Below, piece by piece: positions 46,737 to 56,500 of a stretch of 64,000 nt of DNA. The stretch lies in contig BDSL01000033.1 in the NCBI GenBank assembly GCA_003116995.1, positions 372,001 to 436,000 of the forward strand, in the 5' to 3' direction. This stretch comes from Yamagishiella unicocca (Eukaryota > Chlorophyta > Chlorophyceae > Chlamydomonadales > Volvocaceae). The notes below the pieces were generated by a model. That model saw only the letters and a list, made by a program, of their open reading frames with translations. It was not told the origin of the DNA and made no database searches. Each line of letters starts with the position of its first letter. Position 1 is the stretch's first letter. Made by a program: the position numbers and the translations under genes.

Positions 46737-48211
46737 TCTTGCTCCTGCTGCACTTGACGTTCACTAAGACATATGTGGGTGAGTGAAAGATATAACCTGT
46801 GTTGAACTGAGTTGTGTAAGTTTCAGTAGCGCGCAAGTGCTCTTACTTGAACGGCAGCAGAGAGTGGACGATGCAACCCAGCCCAAATCTTCCAATAAGT
46901 TCGGCTCACGCTAATCGCCAAAGCCCTGAAGGGAACTACGCTAACTTCCAGTACATATAAGAAACACGATGGCCATGATGCTGCGGCCGAAACAGGCATG
47001 CACGGCCAGCCACCACTCACGGCGGTTCGCTGGCAGTGCGCGTGTCCAACGCGCTGTAGTGCCGTTTGTTCGAGCTCAGGTAGGTTGATCGTTCAGCATC
47101 GCAGGTCCTGGTAGATGCATCCTGCTATTGCAGACCGTGCTTGCCGCTGTAATTGGGGTGCAGGCCCCGGAGAGCGCCGACGCAGCCCAGGCATCTAGTG
47201 CGAACATATGCAGCACGTGTGGCATCGATAGGAGCAAGATGCCAGGCGGGTGAGTATTCGTGTCTCTCAAACATGGTACTCGTGGTGCTGGTCCTGCGCC
47301 AGGCACAGCCCCCTTCTGACCGAAATAAGGCTATGGTCAGGGACGTGTCCACAACGCGAATGGGAAATGGTTATGTCAATTTGCGTCCGCACAGGTGTGA
47401 TGGGCAAGGGCGCGTGATTGGAGGTATGGGCGCTATTCCTGGGTTTGGGTGGTGGCCTATCAAGGCGTACAAGCCTTGTTCTGCCCTCAACGAGGCTGGT
47501 CTGGAGTATACCAGGTTCGTGTGCTGTGGGCAGGGTATTGGGTATTCAGTATTGCTGTTTTTTGGGTTGTGGATGTGACGACTTTGCTCAATGGCAGTGG
47601 GGAGGCGTGGTTCCGCAATATGTGTACACGGTGCAAGTCGCACTAATTGTCGTGGGGGAAACGCCTGACGTTGCACCTGCTGTGAGGTGTGTCATGTGTA
47701 GGAGTCATGCATTGCTGATGTGGGCCAGCCAAGAAACTTTGCTGTGACATGCCCCAAGGAAACAATGTGCCTTGCCGCCGATTGCAGGAAGGGCCAGATG
47801 ACCAACGACGTACTCTTCGGTGGGTTGCCCTCGCCGCCTCGTGCATGTCTAGTTCAATGCTACATGTTCGTTTGCTGATATTACTTGCTATACGATTTGC
47901 AACTTAAGCTCATGCTGATTGCATCTACTCCCAGTCCCGACTCAGATAAAAACAGTGTTAACCGCCGTGCAGGTGGAGTCAGCCTCGGCGCACAGGGGGC
48001 GCAAAGCCTCGACGAAATCAAGAGGACCGCAGACAAAGGGATCAGGATCAAGTGAAGGCGCTTTGTTTTGGGTGCCTGAGTGGAGAGTGGCCGCTCGTAC
48101 GCAGGAGTGATGTGTTTGGCGTTCCATGGACGGTCCCGTTATTAAGTGATTTTGTGAAAGCTTTTTTCGCATGCGTGGTCCTGCAAGCGTAGTCAAGGAA
48201 CAACCACGGCG

Positions 48212-48286
48212 CAATATGGTATCTGATGGCATTTTCCCAGCCACGTGTAACACATCATCATCAATATGGTATCTGATGGCATTTTC
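48212..48286. repeat. Direct repeat of 25 bp, spaced 50 bp
   Basis: caatatggtatctgatggca followed by ttttc occurs at 48212 and again at 48262, identical over 25 bases. Confidence 0.9.
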
Positions 48287-48436
48287 AGACATCATGGTAC
48301 TCGCGGGCAGTACGCGGATGTCTTCAGACTTCCTTTTGGTCTTCCACTTTTCTGGAAGCTGCTGAGTCTATACACCCTAGGATGTAAACCAATGCTGCCC
48401 GATGGGTATTGCCGCGGCCACGACTTGCTGAACGAC

Positions 48437-48441
48437 TTACA
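48437..48441 (-). terminator. Candidate TGTAA polyadenylation signal of PER1
   Basis: TTACA on plus (TGTAA on the gene strand), about 440 bases after the PER1 stop. Fits the volvocine signal; not proven. Confidence 0.3.
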
Positions 48442-48631
48442 CGAGAGTACCCGTTCCTGAAAGAGACAATTGAAAGGAGCGATGAAAGGCTCATTGCCGA
48501 ACATGCTGGACCACGGCTGAGGGGGTTTCATGAGGGCTGTGGCGATTGGCGAGCTCCCTTGGGAAAGGCTGGGAGGGGAGAACCAGTCCAGCCTCAGCTA
48601 CGGTTTTAGGACGCAAATTTGCCGCCGTGAA

Positions 48632-48761
48632 CGCCCGGTATATCCTCGGCCTGTCCAAAAGCCTTACGCAGTCTGGTAGGCCCTGCAACCCAAGACCGCC
48701 CGGTATATCCTCTGCCGGTCCAAAAGCCTTACGCAGTCTGGTAGGCCCTGCAACCCAAGAC
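48632..48761. repeat. Tandem duplication of a 65-bp unit downstream of PER1
   Basis: A unit beginning cgcccggtatatcctc and ending gcaacccaagac occurs twice, at 48632 and 48697, differing at only a few bases (cggcctg versus tgccgg). Confidence 0.9.
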
Positions 48762-48879
48762 TTGAATCTGCAGTTCTGGACAAATGGCCAGCATGATTTT
48801 CATTACGCAGGATTTGCTCCGTGACAGCCGCCTAGCCTGCCACTGAATCCATCCACCGACTCGACACTCCTACTAATGT

Positions 48880-50115
48880 TCATGTGTCCTTACGCTTTTG
48901 TTCCGGCAAGGCCGCGTCCGCAAGCAGCCAGCTGTAAAATAGTGGCGTGAGCGGCACCGTTGCCAAGTGCCATGCTGCGTGCGCGTCCAGCAGGCCGGCT
49001 ATGGGCGGAAAGTCCAGCACCTCCAGTAACATACTCAAGTGCACCAGCGTCAGAAATACATAAATCTTCCTGCGTGCTGGATGCTGCGTCCACATGCACC
49101 ATCCCAGCCAGAGTGCTGCCGTCACCACCCCAACTGCGATGCAAACACGCATATTCCAGCCATAGTCAAACTTTACTAGGAGCATGTAATGTAAGTGTAA
49201 AGCGAGTCCTAACGCCACAATCAAGCCGGCGACCAATGCCATCAGGCGCCGCCTTCGCTTGGGGCCCCACACAATGCGCGTCACAACGGCAAAGAGGCCG
49301 AAGGCGACCAACGAAATGGCGCTCGTGTAATCCAACCGTTCAGTGAATCGCGTGTCTCGGGAATGGAACACAGCGCTCCATATCCAGGCATTAATGTGAA
49401 TGCAGCCGTAAGCGGTCCAAAGGCCGAGAAAAGGATAGGAGGGCTTGCCAATTACCGGCTGAAGCGGCATCATACCACCGTGAGCTGGAACGCCGGGGAT
49501 GGGCGGTTCAGCCGTAATCCGCGGTATCGGCAGTGCTTCGGCGCGAAGGCGAGTCAGGCAGACCGCATGGACGACAAGGTTCGCAAGAGAGGCCAACACG
49601 GAGACCAACTCCTGCATACCCCATACACGCACGAACGGCCACTTGCCGTAATACTTCTCGACCAGCGGATTTCGACCGCTTTCCTGTCCACTGGTTACCT
49701 TCCATGCCTCTACAGCCCGCATACAGTGGTATTTGCAGTCGGCCTCGCAGGTCCATTTAAGAAGGCGCAAAGACAACGCGACGGGCTTTGTCGACAAAAG
49801 GCCAGCCACTTCACGATCGCCGTCACGTAGTAAGTGAGCCTCATCCGGGGCATTACGGTGGTTATTATCGCCAGGGCGCTTCCGATCGCAGCTCTCTGCG
49901 TGGGTCGCGACAATTTGCTGGCTGGGTGCAGCATTAACAATGTGCGTCCAGCCATTATCATAACAATGCTGAAGGCAAGTCTGGAAGACCCAGGCTCGGT
50001 CGCCGCTGCTGGCAACTGCTCGGTGGGGAAGGCAGACGGCCACAAGGGCGATTTGTAACACCGCTGGTAACCGGTGTCGTGACGGAAGCAAGTATTGCCT
50101 TATAGACATTGTCAT
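48880..50115 (-). CDS. PER1: PER1/PGAP3-like GPI-anchor remodelling protein
   Basis: Multi-pass ER/Golgi membrane protein of the PER1/PGAP3 family (CREST superfamily), which removes the sn-2 acyl chain from GPI anchors. It is 411 residues long, close to the family size. A signal peptide is likely at about 1-36 (basic start, then AVLQIALVAVCLPH). The lumenal Cys-rich part includes TCLQHCYDNGW and KWTCEADCKYHCM. The conserved YGKWPFVRVWGMQE, INAWIWSAVFHSRDTRFTE (conserved His and Asp), HYMLLVKFDYGWNM, LLEVLDFPP and LDAHAAWHLATVPL (conserved Asp and His) follow, with about seven membrane helices. It is one uninterrupted exon although its neighbours have 8-27 exons. The start ATG at 50115 is followed by a second in-frame ATG two codons on. 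It is divergent from TBC1D31. Confidence 0.95.
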   Translation of the reverse strand: MTMSIRQYLLPSRHRLPAVLQIALVAVCLPHRAVASSGDRAWVFQTCLQHCYDNGWTHIVNAAPSQQIVATHAESCDRKRPGDNNHRNAPDEAHLLRDGDREVAGLLSTKPVALSLRLLKWTCEADCKYHCMRAVEAWKVTSGQESGRNPLVEKYYGKWPFVRVWGMQELVSVLASLANLVVHAVCLTRLRAEALPIPRITAEPPIPGVPAHGGMMPLQPVIGKPSYPFLGLWTAYGCIHINAWIWSAVFHSRDTRFTERLDYTSAISLVAFGLFAVVTRIVWGPKRRRRLMALVAGLIVALGLALHLHYMLLVKFDYGWNMRVCIAVGVVTAALWLGWCMWTQHPARRKIYVFLTLVHLSMLLEVLDFPPIAGLLDAHAAWHLATVPLTPLFYSWLLADAALPEQKRKDT

Positions 50116-50525
50116 GTATGTGATCTCACATGAGGCTTACAGGGGCTGCCCTGGAGGCTTGTAAAATCTTAATCTATTACCTCCAATGACTGCTGAGGCC
50201 ATATCAGAAGGGGGCCGCAGAACATAATTCGACCTAAGTAGCAAGCAGTATGCACCCGATGATGAAATCCGCCTTGACAAGATGGCAACCCATATTGTCG
50301 TACTGGATGTTTGACTCGTTGGCTGTTGACTGTTTCCTCACTCTCTAGCCGCATCGACACTGACGTCGATATACACAGATGTACTTGCTTGTCGCAAACA
50401 TTCCATATAAGTTCAGGGCATGAGCGATCCACTCTTCGGTCGGCGAATCGACATACTAGTCCCGGCGCATGCGCGCTCCTATGTACCTGTAATCGTCGAT
50501 GCTAAATAATAATAAGCTAGGAGTG
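50116..50525. promoter_or_regulatory. Short divergent promoter between PER1 and TBC1D31
   Basis: Only about 410 bases separate the two start codons on opposite strands. The segment is A/T-richer than the exons. No specific motif was recognised. An in-frame upstream ATG for TBC1D31 at 50499 is followed by rare codons (AAT, CTA, GGA). Confidence 0.5.
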
Positions 50526-53500
50526 ATGCTGAGGTACACTGTGCCGCCGGTGAGCATAACAGGCCAGCATGGGCGCATATGGGCTACAAAGCCGACGCCA
50601 GGCCAGAGCGGTCTCGTGGCCGTGCTGCAAGTGCCCGCAAACAAGTTTTCCGAGGCAGTCAGGAGCCCTGATTTCACAGTGGTGGCAATGGACGGGCGAG
50701 CGGACATGCTGGTAACGGCAGACACCCGGGGTCAGGTGTATGTGTTCGACATCCGCCAGAACCGTTTCGCCTGCCTAGACAAGGCGGGATCTTCAGGAAC
50801 GGCCGCCCTAGTGTACGGCCCGCGCTCAATCTTTGTGGCGTTCGCCGACGGCACGATCCGCTGCTACGACCCGTCCAAGGGGACTGTCGTGGGCGTGCTG
50901 CGGGAGCATCGGAGGTGCGCTGCCGACTGCAGCGTCCTTTAGCGTCCCACAAGGATATGCATGAGCGTTTGGTCGTATGGGGCTGAGCGGCGTCCCACTG
51001 TTTTCCTCCAAACCCACCCGAATGCCGCCTCGGCTGGCTCCCCACAGAAAGTAGAACCGATAGGTGCTGAGAGGGAACTGAGCCCACCGTCGGTCGCCCC
51101 TCCATTTCACAAAACGGTGTTCGCAGCCCGGTGCGCCACATGGAGGTCAACCGAGAACTCAACGAGCTGTTGTCCACATCCGTTGACGGCGTGCTGGTGT
51201 GGGATCTCAAGGTGCGAGGCCATGGCCGCGCCGCTCGTGCGGTCGCTGTACGACTGATGCCCATATGGGTCCAAGGCTGGTCGCACATACAAGGGTTAGG
51301 AATTTGGAGCGCACGCACAGTCTCTCAAAAGGCACCGCGAACAGCGTCGCAATGGTGCCTGCTGCTAGGCCCAACGGGCGGCCAACGGTGCGGGGCTGCG
51401 GCTGACGCCATGCCTCGCTCGGCTCCCTCTCACAGAAACTTCGCCGCAAAAGGGTGCTGGGCAGCGGTCCTTACGGCGCCCTACAGGCGAGCTACACCTC
51501 GGATGGCCAGGCGGTGGTGACGCAGTTCAAGGTGAGGTAGCACTGGGAACAGCTCGTAAAGAAGGGAGTGACCAGGTGATTTGGGTTCACAGCTGCGACT
51601 ACCGCCTGACAATCTCCCCTTGCACATTTGCAGGACGGCAGCTTTTACATTTGGGCGGCTGGTAGCTTCGCGCTGGTGCGCTCCTTCACGCTTCCCATGA
51701 CGCCGCCGCTGCGGCCCACGCAGACGGCCTTCTGCCTAAGCCCCGACGGCCAGCTGCTCGTGTCCTGCGGCCCTGCGCTGCCCGTGCTGCTCGTCTATAG
51801 CGTAATCGGAGGCGAGCTGCGGTATGGCGTCGGCCTGCCGGCGCAGCCGTCCCAGCTCGACATCGCTATCAATTCCGCCAGCGTTGCTGCATCACAAGCT
51901 GCTGCTGCGGCGGCGGTAGCAGATGGCGGCGGCTCCGCCGCCGCGGCGGCTGAAGCCGCCGCCGGGGGCGCGCCGCTGCCGCCGGCGGCCCAGGCGGGCC
52001 GCCCGGACCCCGCGGCTGCCCTCGCGGCGACGCTGCCCATGGCGGTCGGCGTCCAACAAGTGCGCTTTCTGCAGGACTCGGCCACGGTGGCCGCCCTGCT
52101 GACGAATGGGTCCGTCGCCTTCGTTGACGTGCTCGGCGGGCGCTTCGTCGGCTCCGTGCCGTACGAGTTCCCCAACCGCCGCGACTGCAGCTTCAGCATG
52201 GACAGCCGGGCGCAGCAGATGGCGCTCATCGCTAATGGCAGGGTGCGGGCAGGCGGGTGTGGGTGTGGCGGACTGAGGCGGTGGCGGGGGCAGAGTGCAG
52301 GGGCGGCAGATCTGGGTCAGCAACGATGGGCCTGACAGGCAAGTGAAGCCGGTGATCCGTCATGGCGCAAGGGGCGCTTACCTGGGGGCGGTTGTTCTGA
52401 TGGCAGGACAGTAGGGGTGAAGTAGTGGCGAAAGAAGGAATTTACGAGGTAACGTGGAATGTACAATTTCCGTACCTCATTCACTGGGGTAAATCCCTGC
52501 TGCATTCCTCCGCTCAGGTGATGCTGCATGATCTGGCGGGTTCCCTCACCAGCATTAACCCGCCCCAGCAGCTGCCGCGAATCGCCCCGGCCCAGTTGGG
52601 GGACCTGGCTGCCGCCGTAGCGATGGAGCACCTGCGGCGGCAGCGGGAGCCAGAGCAGGAGCCGGAGCGGCAGGTACGCAGCAGCACCAGCACATGCAGG
52701 GAGGCTTCGAGGAAGACCCATGGATGCGAGAAAAACCGTACAGGGAGGCATGGGCGGCAAGCTAGGCCTGGCATGCGCATTACGGGGATGGGGGCGCGTC
52801 TGCAGGGGCCGCAGCAGAGACGCGGGAAGCGGAGCCGGCCGCGGAGAGGGCAGGGGCACATGGGCGTTTGTATTTCCTACAGTGAAGCGGGGCCGAGGCA
52901 TGGCACTCGGCAGCCGCGGACGAGGCTTCAATATAGCTTGCACATGATACTGGCGAAGGGTTGTGCCAACGGGCGACCGACCGCGGTGCACTCCATTCCA
53001 CGCAACGATCCACCCCCCTTGGACCGGGTCTTTTTGGAACCCACCCTGGATCCCTGGATCGTCGCCATTAGGAACACTACGGCGCTGCGGAAGAGGCCAC
53101 AGCGCCCATTCCCGACACGCAGCTGCTTCCGGACAACCACTCGGCGTCGCCGAGAGCCGCCCGGCGCCAGCACGACGGGCCCGCGCTGGCCGGCGCCGTG
53201 GGCCTCAGCGCCGGCGCCGCAGCGCGCAAGGCCGGCTGGGACGCGGCTACGGCGGCTGCGCCCCTGCCGGCCAAGCGTGGCAGAGCGCTTGTTACGGCCA
53301 GGACCCAGGTACGAAGCATTGTGGATGTGCGGGATCGCTCACATTCCGTGTGTGTTAGATGTGGCAGGAATCGCCTCTTTCCGAGGCGCCAAAGCGAAGC
53401 GATAGCCCCTATCCGCGCTGCAGGGAAGTGCGCAGGTGCTGTGTTGCCGCCTGCTGTCCGTGCCAGCTTTGAACCCCTCACGCCCCGCTATGGCATGTCA

Positions 53501-56500
53501 ATGGCGGCCCTCAGCCTGCAGCGGCGGCCGGTGCTGGTGCTGCAGCTGCCGGCGCTCGAGGCCCCTTGCCGGCGCCCGGTGCTGGCGGCCGTGGCACACT
53601 CGCCAAGTCCGACCCCGCCGCCGCGTCCCTCAACCGCGCGCGACTGGAGGTGCTGCTGGAGGCGTACGGCGAGTACCCAGCCAAGCACCGCCTCATGATC
53701 TGGTGAGCGCAGGGAGAGAGGAAGTAGGGCATGGACGGCGGTTGCGCCGCGTTTGCAGTGGCGGAGGCGGGCGGGTGGAGTGAAAAGCATTAGTGCCCTG
53801 CGCGACGGCAAGGCGTCCTGCCAGCTACTGTCGCCACACGGTCCCGTGCCCCTTGCCTTGCGCCGCTGCCGCCCGTGCTCCACGCTCCACGCCCTGAACA
53901 ACTATTTGTCTTCCGCGGCCCCTGACCTCATCACCGCCGGCCCCGGCATCCCTCCATCTGAACCACGTGAGACGTGGTCGCAACCATCCGCTTGGGACAC
54001 CCTCCCCCCCCGCCGTCCTGCGGTACGCCCGTTGGTGCTGCCCCCAGGGACTTCCTCCTCAAGCTGCCCCACAACACGTCCGCCTTTGCCGGCCTGGCGA
54101 GCCTGGGCCTGCATCCCGCCTTCAAGGACGTGCAGGAGCGGATGCCGTTGGCCAACCGGGCGCTGGCGCAGCGGCTGGCGGCCACCCTTTCGCAACTAGC
54201 GCATTGGTGCCCCGTCTTCGGTCAGTTGGCGGCTGAATGGCACCGCTGGTAGCACCGTCGCCTGCTTGAATATACACTTTTGTACAGCATGCTCTGTGTT
54301 CCCCATTTGGTGTTTTTCGCCCAATTAGTCGCGCTCACGCGTCCTGCCTTGGTATGCTCTTCCTGGTTCCCACTTCCTCACCTCTCCCTGACCCCTTTCG
54401 CGCGATCCTGCCGACCCAGGCGAGTCCTCCTTCCTGCCGGACCTCGTCTTTCCCTTTGTCAAGCTCTTCGCCTCGGCGCCCGGCGGCCGCAGCAGCGCCG
54501 CAACCGACGAGTGCTGCTTCGAGACCCTGGCCACCCTGCTGGCATGTGGATGGATGCGCAGCTGGTGGGAGCGCTTCCCGCACCCGCCGCTGGGGCTGCT
54601 CACGCGCCTTCAGGTGCGCGCAGCCGCGACAGGCTTCCGCCAGGGGCGGGGGAGGGAACGTAGGCCTCGGCCCTCGTGTAACGATTTTTTAAAAAGAAGT
54701 CGCGCGGCCTGTTGCTTCGTGCTGTAGGCGGTGCGCCTTCACCCATAAAGAGGTAATGTAGCTGTATGGTTTCTTCTGGTCATGGGTCCTTGGGTCCTCG
54801 TTGGTCGGTTGTCATGGGTGCTTCCTCTCACCCTACCCCAGGACTTACTGGCGCTGCATGACGCCCCGCTGGCCGCCCACTTCGGCACCTACCGCGGCGG
54901 CCTGGCGAGTGTCGTGTGGCCGCACCTGGCGACGTTGTGGACGGAGCTGCTGGGGCGCAGCGACTGGCTGCGGGTGCGGGGCGCCTGGCAGCAAATGAAG
55001 GGGCCGGAGGGGAGGAGCAATGGTTGCTCTCCTGCTGCTGATGCCGAATGTCTCCTCCCCGGACATGATCGTAGGATCCGTGCGCACGGCAGTAGGGCTG
55101 CCCAAGAAGGGTTGACGGCTTGTGTGATGACGTACTCCAGTACGCTGAACGATTCCGGTAACAGCAGTGCCGGGCCTGGCGGTCTAAGGGAACCCACGCC
55201 AACCACCCCAACGTTAAGACCCTCGCCAAAGCCCGCGCAGCTCCCTCAGCACCCTAGCTTGCCACCCACCCTTTCCCGTGGGAAACACGTGCTCCTTCTC
55301 ATGTGTCGCACAAATACACATTTCTTCGCTATCCACCCTTCCCCTCGGCTGGCGGACCCTGCCGCGTGCCGCAGCTGTGGGACCACTGCATGACCGCCGG
55401 CCCCGACTTCCTGTACCACTTCGCTGCGGCCTACCTCATCAGCCTGCGGTCGCAGCTGCTGGTGATGGACACGGACCACAAGCTGGCGAACTGGATGGCG
55501 GGGCCCCCGCTGGTCGACATGGGCGAGGTGGGAAGGGAGACTGGAGAGGAAACTCGTAGGGGGTTGGGGCGAGAAGACCAGGTTACACGACGGAGGTGAC
55601 GGAGGAAAGGAACTAGCTGGCGGAAGAGTTTTCGGACACGCGTTTGGGAGTGCACGACGGAGAACTTGGGTTGACTGCCTGGAGACCCGTAGGAGGGCGG
55701 CGGGCTGGGCGCAGGGGGGGCCCGCGGGGTCGGTTACGGCGATGCACGGGAAGCGTAGGTGGCGGTTGGTGCAGGGTGTCAGTTACGCGGCACCGTACAG
55801 CGCTCCGCGGAGTAGCGACCTGTGTGCTGCCGAACGTGGTGAAGCCGTTAATTCACTTTGCAATTGCGATGTTACATTGTATAGGGCGGGTAAGACCTGG
55901 CGTCCTGAGTTCAGTCAGCTCGCGCAAGACCAGAGGGTTAACGATAACACGCACTGCAGATCCAATGACGCCGAAGGCATCGCCCCTCAACTCCAACCTG
56001 CTGTATGGTCCCCCTCCCCCTCCCCTCATGGCCAGGTGCTGGCGACGGCCTACCTGGTCCGCAGCCGCACGCCCGAGGAGCTGCGTCCCGTGCCGTCCGA
56101 GTGGCAGCCGCTGCCTCCAGGGCCCACGTACATCGAGTTCAAGGGCTTCCCCGCGGGTGGGTGGCGGTGGTGGAAACATGTTTATACTTGTACTGCTTGC
56201 GCGCAGTGAACTATTTGTTGAGGACGATGGAAGCATGTCTGCGGTACGCCATCTTTACCTCCTGCTCGTCCCAACTGCCCAACGGCACCCGCCCGCTGCC
56301 TGCAACCGCTGGCTCGCTGCTGTTTGTGTTGTTTGCGTTCTGCGGCTCCAACCGCAGGCGCCGTGGAGCTCTTCTCCGCGGACCGCGCCCGCATTCGCGA
56401 CGCGGAAGACGCCATCATGCGGCGCCGGGCGGTGGTTTCGGAGCTGGAGATGCGCACCCGGGCGGTCGCGCTGCAGGTGCGGGCAAGGGGCCTTGGGACT

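Larger units (their letters stand above)
46737..48879. other. Intergenic: rhodopsin promoter and PER1 3' region
   Basis: No confident gene in 2.1 kb. The stretch 47.3-47.7 kb is T/G-rich and holds open frames without codon bias or domains (for example 47153-47578, plus). Two pairs of direct repeats lie at the PER1 end. Confidence 0.4.

Noticed and set aside
47153..47578. 141-residue open frame upstream of the rhodopsin gene
   Set aside because: T/G-rich sequence without codon bias or domain; better explained as UTR or intergenic.
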